A stretch of 64,000 nt of DNA from Prosthecodimorpha hirschii (lineage in GTDB: Bacteria > Pseudomonadota > Alphaproteobacteria > Rhizobiales > Ancalomicrobiaceae): NCBI RefSeq assembly GCF_001305515.1, contig NZ_LJYW01000001.1, positions 1,206,197 through 1,270,196 of the forward strand. The letters are read 5' to 3'. Position numbers and translations under genes: made by a program. This document shows positions 43,001 to 52,755 of this stretch, in pieces. The notes beneath the pieces were generated by a model, which was not told the origin of the DNA, did no database searches, and worked only from the letters and a program-made list of their open reading frames with translations. Positions within the stretch are counted from its first letter, which is position 1. The number at the start of each line of letters is the position of its first letter.

Positions 43001-43140
43001 CCCCGTCGGCCACCGTTGGGCAGCATGATGGCTGACTACCAGGCGCCATCGACGAAGCCCGTCCGGGACGGGGAGGATGCCCATGCGCCCCGCATGGGGG
43101 CCTCCCCCGAGCCCTGTCCCCCTGCGACCACGCGGACGCG

Positions 43141-43644
43141 ATGCAACCAAACCCATCCTCGCCCGAGGCCGATCCGGCCGTTCTCCGCCATCTCGGCCAG
43201 TGGGTGACGGCGACCGGCGTCATCGCCTTCATGGGCATGACCATGACGACGCTGCTGGGGGCCGCCGCCCGCTATCTGGCCCTGCCCGGCTTCGAATGGA
43301 CCTTCGAGATCACCGCCATCCTGTTCATCTGGACGAGCTTCTTCGGCGCCGTCCTGGCCGAGATCAAGCGTGAGAATGTCGCGATGACCGTCCTGGTCGA
43401 TCGCCTCAGCGGCCGGGCCGCCCGCCTGGTCGGCCTCGCCGGGGCCTTCGCGACCCTCTATTTCGCCGGCCATCTCCTGGTCAGCGGCCTGGCCTTCGCG
43501 TCCCGCAACGGTCTGTCGCCGACGCCGCTGCTGCGCTGGCCGCGTCTGGTCATGATCCTGCCGCTGATTCTGTTCGCCGCCGGGATCGGGGTGACTGTCC
43601 TCGTCCGCATCGTCCAAGATTGGCGCGGGGCCGCTCGCCGATGA
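43141..43644 (+). CDS. dctQ: TRAP transporter small permease DctQ
   Basis: A 167-residue protein with four hydrophobic segments (TATGVIAFMGMTMTTLLGAAAR, FEWTFEITAILFIWTSFFGAVLA, LVGLAGAFATLYFAGHLLVSG, RLVMILPLILFAAGIGVTVL), typical of DctQ. It lies 140 bp after dctP, an unusually wide gap with no recognisable gene. The stop overlaps the dctM start by 4 bp. Confidence 0.9.
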   Translation: MQPNPSSPEADPAVLRHLGQWVTATGVIAFMGMTMTTLLGAAARYLALPGFEWTFEITAILFIWTSFFGAVLAEIKRENVAMTVLVDRLSGRAARLVGLAGAFATLYFAGHLLVSGLAFASRNGLSPTPLLRWPRLVMILPLILFAAGIGVTVLVRIVQDWRGAARR

Positions 43645-44930
43645 CCATTCTGATCCTGTTCCTGGCCTTCGCGGTCTGCCTCCTGGGCGGTCTTCCGATC
43701 CTCTGGGCGATGGGCATATCCACCATCGCGGCCCTGGCGTTCGGACCGCTCTCCATGCCGCCGGCCTGGCTGGCCCAGCAGATCCTGCGCGGTGCGGATT
43801 CCATCTACCTCGCCTCGATCCCGCTGTTTCTGTTCAGCGGCGAGTTGATGAATCGCGGCGGCCTGACCCGTCGGCTGATCGCGGTCGCGGAATTCGTCTT
43901 CGGCCGCCTGACGGGCGGGCTCGGCCTCGTCAACGTCGCGACCGCCTTCGTCTATGGCGGCATCAGTGGGTCGTCCACGGCCGATACCAGCGCGGTCGCC
44001 AAGCTGATGATCCCGGCCATGGCCAGCCGGGGCTACCCGGCGAGCCATGCGGCCGCGATCACGGCCGCCTCCGGCACGCTCGGCATCATCGTGCCGCCGA
44101 GCGTCGTCTTCATCCTCTACGGCGTGCTGACCAACACGTCGATCGGGGGCCTGTTCCTGGCCGGCGTCATTCCGGGCGTGCTGATCGCCCTCGCCTTCAT
44201 GGCCACGACCTGGTTCATCGCGAAACGACGCGGCTATGGCGAGACGCTGCCGCCCCCCTCGACGGGGCAGTTCCTGCGCGATCTGGTCATGGCGCTGCCG
44301 GCGCTGTTCATGCCCGTCTTCATTCTCGGCACGATCCTGTCCGGACTGGCGACCACCACCGAGGCGGCTGCCTTCTCGGTCGTCTACGCCCTGGCCGCCG
44401 GCAGTCTCGTCTATCGCGAACTGACCTTCGCCGAGATCGGCAAGGCGATGGTCGAGACCATTTCGGGCACCGGAGCGGTCATGCTGATCGTGGCCGTCGC
44501 AACGCCCTTCGCCTGGATCCTGACCGTCGAACAGGCGCCGCAGGCCGCCTCGCTCCTCATCCACCACGCCGATGCCGGCCCGCTCGGCACCGTGGCGCTG
44601 GTCGTCCTGTTCCTGCTCTTCATCGGCACGTGGCTGGATCTCGGTCCGGCGATGATCGTGCTCGCCCCGATCCTGACGCCGATCCTGAGAGAGGCCGGGC
44701 TCGCCCCGCTGCAGATCGGCGTGCTCTTCACCGTCGCGCTGGGCGTCGGGCTCTACACGCCGCCGGTCGGCACCAATCTCTTCGTCGTCTGCAATATCGG
44801 CCGGGTCAGCATCGGCGCGGTCACGCGGGAGCTGGTGCCGTTCTGGATCGCGAGCCTCGTCGTGATCGTCCTGCTGGTTCTGTTCCCCGGCCTCTCCGAA
44901 TGGCTGCCGGGCCTTTATGGAAGCCGATGA
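43641..44930 (+). CDS. dctM: TRAP transporter large permease DctM
   Basis: A 429-residue large permease with about 12 membrane segments. Family features: LYLASIPLFLFSGELMNRGGLTRRLIAVAEFVFGRLTGGLGLVNVATAFVYGGISGSSTADTSAV and ITAASGTLGIIVPPSVVFILYGVLTNTSIGGLFLAGVIPG. It uses ion gradients together with DctP and DctQ. ATG 43641 overlaps dctQ; its own stop overlaps the aminotransferase start. Confidence 0.95.
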   Translation: MTILILFLAFAVCLLGGLPILWAMGISTIAALAFGPLSMPPAWLAQQILRGADSIYLASIPLFLFSGELMNRGGLTRRLIAVAEFVFGRLTGGLGLVNVATAFVYGGISGSSTADTSAVAKLMIPAMASRGYPASHAAAITAASGTLGIIVPPSVVFILYGVLTNTSIGGLFLAGVIPGVLIALAFMATTWFIAKRRGYGETLPPPSTGQFLRDLVMALPALFMPVFILGTILSGLATTTEAAAFSVVYALAAGSLVYRELTFAEIGKAMVETISGTGAVMLIVAVATPFAWILTVEQAPQAASLLIHHADAGPLGTVALVVLFLLFIGTWLDLGPAMIVLAPILTPILREAGLAPLQIGVLFTVALGVGLYTPPVGTNLFVVCNIGRVSIGAVTRELVPFWIASLVVIVLLVLFPGLSEWLPGLYGSR

Positions 44931-46180
44931 TGCAACATCTTGTCGGTGGGATCTCGAGTGCCGGGCGGGCCGTCCCGCCGCTCGGCCCGCAGTCCTTCTA
45001 TGTCGACCGCGCCCAGGGACCGCATCTGTGGGCCGATGACGGTCGCCGCTATATCGATACCGCGCTCGGCTTCGGCGCCGTCCTGATCGGGCATGCCGAT
45101 CCGGGCGTCAACGAAGCGGTGCACCAGGCCATGGCACGCGGCTCGATGCCGGCCTTCGCCCACCATGGCGAGGAGACAGCCGCGGCGGCCCTGACGGCCG
45201 CCTGCGGTCCGCTCTCCCAGGCGATCTTCCTCAATTCCGGCAGCGAAGCCGTGCATCTGGCCTGCCGGATCGTGCGGGCCGCGACCGGGCGGCCGACCAT
45301 CGTCAAGATGGCGGCAGGCTTCGACGGCTGGTTCGATCCGATGGCCTTCGGCAATGCCGGCTCCCCGGAGGCGCGCATCGGCAACAGCGCACGCCCGGTC
45401 CGCGACGGCGTCGCACTGCTGCGCTTCAACGACCTCGGCGATGCGGAGCGGCTGTTCGCCGAGCGCGACGACATTGCCGCCATCATCTTCGAACCGCTCC
45501 TGGCCAATGCCGGCTGCATCGCGGCGGCTCCGGGCTATCTGGAAGCCCTGCAGCAGATGGCGCGCCGGCACGGCATCCTGACGATCGCGGACGAAGTCCT
45601 GATGGGCTTCCGGACCCGTTGCGGGCTGGCCAGCCACGGCATGGGGCTGGATCCGGACCTGGCCACGGTCGGCAAGGCGATCGGCAACGGCTTCGCGGTA
45701 GCCGCGGTGGTCGGCCGGCCCGACCTGATGGCGGCGGCGGCGGACGGCCGCGCGGTCCGGGCCGGGACCTATTGCGGCAATCCGGTCGCCACCGCCGCCG
45801 TCTCGGCCACGCTCGATATCCTGTCGAAGGCCGACTATACGGCCCTCGCCGCGCGCGGCGACCGGCTTCGGGCCGCTCTCTCGACAGCCTTTGCGGCGGA
45901 GGGCATCCCGGCGTCGACCGCAGGGCTCGGCATGGTCTTCACGCCGTGGTTCGCGCCCGAACCGCCCGCCACCTACGAGACGGCAGCCGCCCTCGCCCGA
46001 CAGGCCCTGTCGCTCGACTGGCATTTCGCCCTGCGCCGGGAAGGCGTCATGACCATGCCGCAGGCCTTCGGCCGGATCTATCTGAGCTTCGCGCATGACG
46101 AGGCGGTGATCGACGCCATGGTGGAGGCGATCCGGCGCGCGGTACGCACGCTCGCCGGGCACCGGGCGCCGGATCGGTAG
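44927..46180 (+). CDS. Class-III PLP-dependent aminotransferase (GSA-aminomutase-like)
   Basis: A 417-residue aminotransferase. PLP-pocket features: NSGSEAVHLACRIVRAATGR, KMAAGFDGWFD, IFEPLLANAGCIAAAPGYLEAL, ILTIADEVLMGFRTRCG, and the Schiff-base Lys in LATVGKAIGNGFAVAA. It resembles glutamate-1-semialdehyde aminomutase and omega-amino-acid aminotransferases. Position after dctPQM with an ATGA overlap suggests it acts on the imported compound, perhaps an amino acid or amine. The start may be either ATG of ATGATG (44927 or 44930). Confidence 0.88.
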   Translation: MMQHLVGGISSAGRAVPPLGPQSFYVDRAQGPHLWADDGRRYIDTALGFGAVLIGHADPGVNEAVHQAMARGSMPAFAHHGEETAAAALTAACGPLSQAIFLNSGSEAVHLACRIVRAATGRPTIVKMAAGFDGWFDPMAFGNAGSPEARIGNSARPVRDGVALLRFNDLGDAERLFAERDDIAAIIFEPLLANAGCIAAAPGYLEALQQMARRHGILTIADEVLMGFRTRCGLASHGMGLDPDLATVGKAIGNGFAVAAVVGRPDLMAAAADGRAVRAGTYCGNPVATAAVSATLDILSKADYTALAARGDRLRAALSTAFAAEGIPASTAGLGMVFTPWFAPEPPATYETAAALARQALSLDWHFALRREGVMTMPQAFGRIYLSFAHDEAVIDAMVEAIRRAVRTLAGHRAPDR

Positions 46181-46281
46181 CCGACCGACCGGCCGCCCCC
46201 ACCCTCCGCACGACGCCGCGCGGGCGGCTCAACGGGCCGTCCGCCGCGAAGGCCGGCGCGCATCCGCCACGCCGCCTTCGG

Positions 46282-47172
46282 CTATCCGATGCCGGCCTCG
46301 ACGGCGCGCGGCGCAGCCACGGCGCCTTCGCCGAATTCCGCGCGCAGGAAGGCCGCCAGTTTGCGACCGGCGAGGCTGATGCCCGGGGCCGTCATCAGGG
46401 CGAGTTCGAGATCCGGCAGCGGCGGCAGCCCATCGGCTTCGGTCAGCACGCGATGCTCGAAGGTCAGCGCCGATTGCGGCAGCGCCGTCACGCCGAAGCC
46501 CATCATCACGGCGGACTGCACCGACTGCATGTGCGACGACACCCAGACGATGCGCCAGGGCCGATGGGCCGTCTCCAACGCGCGCAGGATATGCGGCCGG
46601 GCCCGGCAATTCTCCGGGAACAGGGCGAGCGGCAGTTCCGCCGCCGTCTCGGGGCGGGCATGCACCGACGCGCACCAGATCTGCTTTTCCCGCTTCAGCA
46701 ATTCCCCCTGCCGGTCGCCGTCGCGCCGGGTCACGATCGCGAGGTCGATGTCGCCGCGCGCGACCAGCTGCTCCAGGTCCTGGGAGAATTCGCAGACCAC
46801 CTGGACCGAAATGTCGCGATGGCGCGTGGAGAATTTCTCCATGACGCAGGTGCCGAACAGGCCCAGATAGTCGTCCGGCATGCCGAGACGGACCTGACGA
46901 CGCTCGCCAAGTCCACCCAGCTCCTCGACGATGCGGCGCTCGATCTCCAGGAGCTCGCGCGCCCGCCCGCACAGGAGATCGCCGGCCGGGGTCAAAGAGA
47001 CCGTCCGGGCCGTCCGGTTCAGAAGCCTGACGCCGAGCCTGTCCTCCAGCCGCGCCATGGCGGTCGAGACCGCCGCCTGACTCTTGCCGACCCGCTCGCC
47101 CGCCTGCGTGAAGCTGCCGGTATCGACGATCGCAAGAAAGGTAGCGAGGGTGTCGAGATCGAAATGCTGCAC
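46282..47172 (-). CDS. LysR-family transcriptional regulator
   Basis: A 296-residue LysR regulator with N-terminal HTH (FDLDTLATFLAIVDTGSFTQAGERVGKSQAAVSTAMARLEDRLGVRLLNRTARTVSLTPAG) and substrate-binding domain (VRLGMPDDYLGLFGTCVMEKF). I place the start at GTG 47172, giving the usual short lead into the HTH; ATG 47256 is in frame but adds 28 atypical residues. It converges with the aminotransferase gene and probably regulates the TRAP/aminotransferase operon. Confidence 0.85.
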   Translation of the reverse strand: MQHFDLDTLATFLAIVDTGSFTQAGERVGKSQAAVSTAMARLEDRLGVRLLNRTARTVSLTPAGDLLCGRARELLEIERRIVEELGGLGERRQVRLGMPDDYLGLFGTCVMEKFSTRHRDISVQVVCEFSQDLEQLVARGDIDLAIVTRRDGDRQGELLKREKQIWCASVHARPETAAELPLALFPENCRARPHILRALETAHRPWRIVWVSSHMQSVQSAVMMGFGVTALPQSALTFEHRVLTEADGLPPLPDLELALMTAPGISLAGRKLAAFLRAEFGEGAVAAPRAVEAGIG

Positions 47173-47326
47173 GGTCTGTCTTCGGCGGCCGTCGATTGAA
47201 GGAGGGGGCCGCCGGGTCTCTGCGGAGCCGCATGCGGGCAGTCCCGACGACTGCAAGACGATACCGCCCGGTCACCAGCCGGTCAAACGACCGCTCGGGT
47301 CGCCGCCGCCCGACCCCGGCCGGTCC

Positions 47327-48835
47327 TCACATGTAGTTGGTCAGGCTGAGCTTGTAGAGGATCGAGGTCGCCTGGTAGCTCGCCTGCATGCTGGTCTGCA
47401 GGGCCAGCATCTTCACGCCGACCTCGTTCTTGTCGGACTGCTCGATCCCGTCCAGGAAGGTCTGCACGGTGCCGGCCGTCTGGGTGTGGCGTTCGCCGGC
47501 CTGCTTGTTGCCCTGCTGGGCGAGCGCGATCTCCATGGCGACCGAGGTCAGCGTCTGGGTACCGGGCGGCGAGGCCAGATTGGCCTTCAGCTTGCTGGCG
47601 AGCGAGGATTGCAGCGCCTTCTCGGTGGTGCCGCCGGCGCTCATGTCGACGGCCGCCATCACGGCGAACTGGCGCATGTTCCAGGTGAAGGCCTCCTCGT
47701 TGCCGCGCATGCCGTAGGAGATCGACACATTGGTGTCGACCTGGGCCTGGACCTGATTGCGCGGCGAGGCCCCCGGCGCGAGCGCGCCGTTCTCGCCCTT
47801 GTACCATTGCATCGTGTTGGCGACCGTCCCATCGACCAGCGCGGTCGCGGTATCGAAGGGCGGGCCGTCGACGCGCTGCGGCGCCTGGCCGCCGAAAGTG
47901 TCGAAGAAGTTGCCCGAAGCCGCAACGGCCGAGGCGGCGGTCAGATCGGTGCCGGCCGCGAAGGCGAGCCGGTTGGCCAAGACGCTCTGGAGATTGGCCG
48001 CCGTGTCGTCCGGCGTGGCGCCGAGCGCGAACAGGCCCTTGTCGGGTTCGGTCGTCTCGCCGACCTTGACGGTGACGCTGGTCGACGTGCCGTCGGGCAT
48101 GTCGAGCGTGACGGTAAGGCTCTGGCCGACCGCCGGCTGGCCCGTGAAGGTGACGCTGGTGGTCTGCGGGCTGCCGCTCGGCGCCGCGACCGTCGCATTG
48201 GCGAGCGAGGAGGTGACCGCGTTCAGCTTGAAGCCGAACGGATGGCTGCCGTCCTCGGCGAGCGTCACCACGCCGGCGGCCGCGGTCAGGCTGAGCCGGC
48301 CGTTGCCGGTGCCGATATCGGCCAGGCGGCGCTCGGCCATGACCTGCTTGAAGCCGGCCTGCGTGCCGAACCCGTCCATGATCCGGTCGATCGTCTCGGC
48401 CGGCGGCTTGTCGGTCTGCCGGCCGCCGAACATGTAGCGCCCGGCCGTCTCGGAATTCATCAGGCCGAGAAACTCGTTGAGCGCGTTGTAGGCGTTCTTC
48501 TGCTGGCCGGTGACGCCGTCGGACAGGAGGTTGAACTGGTTCGGATCGAAGGCCTTGCGGGTCTCGTCGATCACGTTCTGCATGTGCGTCAGCGTGGTCG
48601 ATGTCGTCTTCAGGCGGATGTCCATCAACCCGATCGTCTGCTGGAACGCGCCGGTATTCTCCAGCTTGCTGCGCAACGAGACCGCGACCGACCGCTCGGT
48701 GCCGAGGCCGCCATAGGTGGTGGCCTTCATGCCGGTGCCGAGCTGCCGGCTCAGATCCTCCATCTGCGAGCGCATGGTCATCAGCTGCGCGACGACCGAG
48801 GCGGAATAGCCGGGAGGGCTGGTGAGATTGACCAT
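47327..48835 (-). CDS. flgL: Hook-filament junction protein FlgL
   Basis: A 502-residue junction protein. The flagellin-like N-terminus (VVAQLMTMRSQMEDLSRQLGTGMKATTYGGLGTERSVAVSL) and C-terminus (NEVGVKMLALQTSMQASYQATSILYKLSLTNYM) flank a central insert with beta-rich hook-IN-like sequence (TFTGQPAVGQSLTVTLDMPDGT). ATG 48835 lies 8 bp after the flgK stop behind GAGG; the reading frame is open far upstream through flgK only by GC bias. Confidence 0.93.
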   Translation of the reverse strand: MVNLTSPPGYSASVVAQLMTMRSQMEDLSRQLGTGMKATTYGGLGTERSVAVSLRSKLENTGAFQQTIGLMDIRLKTTSTTLTHMQNVIDETRKAFDPNQFNLLSDGVTGQQKNAYNALNEFLGLMNSETAGRYMFGGRQTDKPPAETIDRIMDGFGTQAGFKQVMAERRLADIGTGNGRLSLTAAAGVVTLAEDGSHPFGFKLNAVTSSLANATVAAPSGSPQTTSVTFTGQPAVGQSLTVTLDMPDGTSTSVTVKVGETTEPDKGLFALGATPDDTAANLQSVLANRLAFAAGTDLTAASAVAASGNFFDTFGGQAPQRVDGPPFDTATALVDGTVANTMQWYKGENGALAPGASPRNQVQAQVDTNVSISYGMRGNEEAFTWNMRQFAVMAAVDMSAGGTTEKALQSSLASKLKANLASPPGTQTLTSVAMEIALAQQGNKQAGERHTQTAGTVQTFLDGIEQSDKNEVGVKMLALQTSMQASYQATSILYKLSLTNYM

Positions 48836-48843
48836 GGTTCGCC

Positions 48844-50712
48844 TCAGCTCCTCATCAGCGCATCGAGCATTTCGCGCGCCACCTGCAACACCCGCGCATT
48901 GGCCGCGTAGGCGGACTGCAACTGGATCAACCGAGCCATCTCCTGGTCGATATTGACCGAGGAGGACTCCGTCATCCGGGTCTCCAGATTGTTCTGGATC
49001 AGGTCCTGACTGTCCTTGGCGGCCTGGGTGTCCGAGACCGTCATGCCCCAATGCGACACGACCGCATTGGCGAAGCCGTCGATGGTCGCCGTGAAGGCCG
49101 TCTGCCCGGAGACGACGCCGGTGTCGGGACCGAAGGCGAAGCTGGTATTGGCGAGCCGGCTGAGGAGTTCGTTCGGCCGCGCCGGATCGCCGGCGAGCGT
49201 CGCCGGGCTGGTCTGCCACTGCACCAGGCGCGAGGGATCCTGCAGGATGGCGTCGTTGACGGCGATGCGGGCGGAGAAGCCGCGCCGCTGCAGGCCGCCG
49301 TCGACACGGTCGGTGAACAGCGTGCCGCCCGTGCCGTCGGTGAACAGCGGAAAGCCGAGATCGCCGTCGGTCGCCGCCGTCGTCGTCACCCGCGCGGTCA
49401 GCGACTTGATGTCGATCGTGCCGGCCGCGCCGTCGTCCAGGATCCGAAGCGTCGAGCCGGACGGATTGGACACCGTGTAGGCGCTGCCGAGCGCGGCCTG
49501 GATCTGGCTGGCCACGGAGGCCATGCCGCCGGAGAAGTCGATGCCGTGGACCGTGTCGCCGGCCTTGGCGGTGGCGTCGTCGGACAGCGGCAGGCTCGCG
49601 GCGCTGTCGACGCGCAGGAAGGTGACGGTCTTGGTCTTGCCGGTCGCGATGTCGAGGGTTTCGAGCGTGATCGGATTGCCCGACTGCAGCGCCGACAGAT
49701 CGAGATCGAAGCCGGCCTGCGCGCCGGACGTCACCGCCGTGCCGGCGACATCCTTGCCCTGCATGGCGTCGGCCAGCGAGGCGGCGAGCGCGTCCATCTG
49801 GTTCTGGGCGGTGACCAGCATCCGGTCGCGCACATCCACATAGGCGGCGAGCTTGCCGGAACGGATCAGGCCGCCGGCGAGGAGGTCGACGCTCGGCGCG
49901 CCGTTGGTCTCGACCGTGATGGTGCCGACGCCGCGCAGATTGGCATCGGCGTTCCACAGCGTATCGGGCGACAGCGTGCCCTGCTTGTCGAAACCCAGGG
50001 TGATGGCGGAACTGTCGACCAGGGTCAGGCCGGAGCGGGTGAACACCGTCATCTGGCCGGCGCCGTTCTCGCGCGTCTGCACGTCGACCCAGGTGGCGAG
50101 TTCCTTGACCGAGAGGTCGCGCGCATCCTCCAGCGAGGCGCAGTCCTGCTTGGCGGCCTTCTGGGCGACGATCTTCTCGTTCAGGGTCTCGATATTCTGC
50201 AGCAGCGTGTTGACGCGCCCGACGCCCTCGGCGATCGCCTGTTCGGCCTCGGTGCGCATGTCCTGGATGTCGGCCGAATACTGGTTGAGATTGAGCGCCA
50301 CGCGCTTGGCCGCGTTGACCGCGTCGATGCGCGCCGTCAGGCTGTCGGGGCTTGCCGAAAGCGCCTGCAGCTTCTCGTTCATGGCGGCGAAGACGCCCGA
50401 CAGGGAATTCGACGTGCCGGGCGTGCCCATCAGCTGGTCGAGACGCCCGGCGAACCGGTTCTGGACGTCGGCGAAGGTGGTCTGCGGGGTCGCCAGGTTG
50501 AGCTGGCGCTGCAGTTCGGTGTCGATCTGCCGCTGAACGGTGCCCCGGAGCCCGATCGTGCCGTTGGTGCCGACATAGTCGGCAACGGTCATCTCGCGCC
50601 GGACATAGCCCGGCTGCTGGGCGTGGGCGATGTTGAGCGCGACGGTGTCGGTCTCGCGTTGTGTTGACGCGAGACCGCTGACCGCGATCGACAGGGCCGA
50701 ACTGATCGCCAT
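48844..50712 (-). CDS. flgK: Hook-filament junction protein FlgK
   Basis: A 622-residue first junction protein (HAP1). It has the rod/hook N-terminus (ALSIAVSGLASTQRETDTVALNIAHAQQPGYVRREM), the D1 region (RFAGRLDQLMGTPGTSNSLSGVF, ALNLNQYSADIQDMRTEAEQAI) and the C-terminus (SSSVNIDQEMARLIQLQSAYAANARVLQVAREMLDALM). It starts 29 bp after the flgE stop in the flgE-flgK-flgL operon. Confidence 0.96.
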   Translation of the reverse strand: MAISSALSIAVSGLASTQRETDTVALNIAHAQQPGYVRREMTVADYVGTNGTIGLRGTVQRQIDTELQRQLNLATPQTTFADVQNRFAGRLDQLMGTPGTSNSLSGVFAAMNEKLQALSASPDSLTARIDAVNAAKRVALNLNQYSADIQDMRTEAEQAIAEGVGRVNTLLQNIETLNEKIVAQKAAKQDCASLEDARDLSVKELATWVDVQTRENGAGQMTVFTRSGLTLVDSSAITLGFDKQGTLSPDTLWNADANLRGVGTITVETNGAPSVDLLAGGLIRSGKLAAYVDVRDRMLVTAQNQMDALAASLADAMQGKDVAGTAVTSGAQAGFDLDLSALQSGNPITLETLDIATGKTKTVTFLRVDSAASLPLSDDATAKAGDTVHGIDFSGGMASVASQIQAALGSAYTVSNPSGSTLRILDDGAAGTIDIKSLTARVTTTAATDGDLGFPLFTDGTGGTLFTDRVDGGLQRRGFSARIAVNDAILQDPSRLVQWQTSPATLAGDPARPNELLSRLANTSFAFGPDTGVVSGQTAFTATIDGFANAVVSHWGMTVSDTQAAKDSQDLIQNNLETRMTESSSVNIDQEMARLIQLQSAYAANARVLQVAREMLDALMRS

Positions 50713-50741
50713 GACGCACCTCCTGCTTCACGTGTCCGCGG

Positions 50742-52460
50742 TCAGCGGACGATGTTGAGCACGTCCTGCATCATGTCGTTGGCGGTGGTGATGATCCGGC
50801 TGTTGGCCGAATAGGCCTGCTGGGTGATGATCATCTTGGAGAACTCCTCCGCGATGTCGGTGTTCGACCCTTCCAGCGCCTGACCGGTGATCGAGACCTC
50901 GTTCATCTTGACCGGCGACCCGGATTCGCGCGTGACCGAGAAGGCGCCGCCGTCCTCCCGCTTCAGCGCGGAATCGCCGTTGAACTGGTAGAGCGGCACC
51001 TCGGCCACGTCGATCTGCTGGCCGTTGGTGTAGTTGGCGGTAATGCGGCCGTTGTCGCCGACGCCGACCGAGATCAGCGAGCCCGACGCATAGCCGTCCT
51101 GGTCGGTCAGGGTCACGTCGACATCGCCCTGCGACGAGGCGTATTGGGTCAGCCCGTTGGTCCCGAAATCGAAGGTGATCGACCCCATGCTGTTGCCGTT
51201 GATCGACATGTTGGGGATGGTCACTTCGCCGGTGGTCGGCGAGGTCAGCTTGCCGGTCGAATTGAAGACGAAGTCGGTGCCGACATTGGTCCACATCGTC
51301 TGGCTGCCGGTGGCCTCGGAATTCGACTGGTAGAACAGGTTCCAGGTCGCCGGGGAGTCGTCCATCTTGGCCCAGCGGAACTGCACGTCGGCCGGCGTGC
51401 CGGCGGCGTCGTAGACGGTGGTCGAGCCGCCCTCGCGCGACTGCGACTGGAAGGTCGCGAAGTCGGACGCGATCACGACGCCCGTGCCGGCCGGCACCGC
51501 ATCCGTGCCGCTCGCCGTCGCCGAGGTGCCGAAGCCCAGATCGGCCGCGACCGTATTGGTGCCGGTCGCGACGATGTTGTCGACCGTGATGCTGGCCGAC
51601 GATCCGGTCGAGGTCGAGGAGAAGACCAGCTTGCCGGCATCGGCGCCGGTGCCCTGGGCGACCGAGATGCCGGCCGGGAGCTGCGCGGAAATCGCCGTCA
51701 CGGCCTCGCCGATGCTGATCACGCCGGCGGTGCCGTCGCTCGGACCGAGCGTCACGGTGGTGCCGTTGACGTCGAAGGTGAAGCTGTCGGTGGCGCTGGC
51801 CGAAAGGTCGATGTCGGTATAGGCGAGGCTTCCGGTCAGGCTCGGCGCGGTCGCCGGACTGGCGGCATTCAGCGCCGGATTCTGGGTGTAGTCGGTGATG
51901 TCCAGCAGCCCCGTGCGCGGTTGCTTCGGCAGGTTGGCGGCATAGTCGATCTTGGTCGAGGCGCGGGCCTCGATCAGGCCGGTGGACAGCTTCATGAGCT
52001 GCGCCACGTCGCCGACCGGGTTGCCGGTCCCCGGGTCGATCGGGATGCCCATCAGGTAGCCGCCGGCGCCGTTGACCAGGTAGCCTTCCTTGTCCATCAC
52101 GAAGTCGCCGCGCCGGGTATAGAGATTGGCGCCCGAGAACTGCGCCTCCCCGTCGCTTTCGCCGACCTTGCGCTGGATCTGGAAATAGCCGTCGCCGGTG
52201 ATCGCCATATGGGTGTCGATCGAGGAGGCGGAGACCGGCCCCTGCAGCGTGTTGGTCGCGCGCGCCGAGGCCAGCACCGAGCCGGAGCTCTGCCGGCTGG
52301 ACGACTGCCCCATGCTCATGACGATGTCGGCAAAGGAGGTGTCGACCCGCTTGAAGGCTGTGGTCTGCGAGTTCGAGATGTTGCCGGAGATGTTCTCCAG
52401 CGCAAAGGATTGTGCCTGCAGACCGGCAACAGCGGTCGTCATGGCGCCGAAAATACCCAT
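50742..52460 (-). CDS. flgE: Flagellar hook protein FlgE
   Basis: A 572-residue hook subunit. N-terminus MGIFGAMTTAVAGLQAQSFALENISGNISNSQTTAFKRVDTSFADIV; the FlgE/F/G core (GDGYFQIQRKVGESDGEAQFSGANLYTRRGDFVMD); a central FlgE domain; C-terminus VSITGQALEGSNTDIAEEFSKMIITQQAYSANSRIITTANDMM. I use ATG 52460 behind GGAGGGGG; the frame extends to 52493. It is first in its operon and has a sigma-54 promoter 55 bp upstream. Confidence 0.95.
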   Translation of the reverse strand: MGIFGAMTTAVAGLQAQSFALENISGNISNSQTTAFKRVDTSFADIVMSMGQSSSRQSSGSVLASARATNTLQGPVSASSIDTHMAITGDGYFQIQRKVGESDGEAQFSGANLYTRRGDFVMDKEGYLVNGAGGYLMGIPIDPGTGNPVGDVAQLMKLSTGLIEARASTKIDYAANLPKQPRTGLLDITDYTQNPALNAASPATAPSLTGSLAYTDIDLSASATDSFTFDVNGTTVTLGPSDGTAGVISIGEAVTAISAQLPAGISVAQGTGADAGKLVFSSTSTGSSASITVDNIVATGTNTVAADLGFGTSATASGTDAVPAGTGVVIASDFATFQSQSREGGSTTVYDAAGTPADVQFRWAKMDDSPATWNLFYQSNSEATGSQTMWTNVGTDFVFNSTGKLTSPTTGEVTIPNMSINGNSMGSITFDFGTNGLTQYASSQGDVDVTLTDQDGYASGSLISVGVGDNGRITANYTNGQQIDVAEVPLYQFNGDSALKREDGGAFSVTRESGSPVKMNEVSITGQALEGSNTDIAEEFSKMIITQQAYSANSRIITTANDMMQDVLNIVR

Positions 52461-52514
52461 GGGGTGCCCCCTCCAACGCGAGGATCCGGGCATCGACCCG
52501 GCTCGAGGTCTCGG

Positions 52515-52530
52515 AGCACGCCGCGTGCCA
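52515..52530 (-). promoter_or_regulatory. Sigma-54 promoter of flgE operon
   Basis: On the minus strand the site reads TGGCACGCGGCGTGCT: the -24 element is perfect, the -12 element is GTGCT, and GG/GC spacing is 10 bp. The predicted start near 52504 gives a 44-nt leader. Confidence 0.75.
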
Positions 52531-52755
52531 GCGCGAAAAACGCGGATTCCTCATTCCAGGCAATGATTTTACCTTCGTTTACCAATCCTTTCGGGCGGCA
52601 GTTTCCGCCGGGGCCTGCAGCTTTTGCCGGGCGCGGGGGCCGCTGGCGGGCCGGACCTGCCGGGCAGGTCCCGCGCCGGGCCGCCATTCCAAAGGGCCGG
52701 TTTGCCGCAGCGCGGCGATGCATTATCGTCCTGGCCGAATTTCGAGAGGACGGAC

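Noticed and set aside
47327-50731. 1134-residue FlgK-FlgL fusion
   Set aside because: The upstream part of that frame does not encode FlgK, which is in a different frame with its own stop; only the last 502 residues are FlgL.
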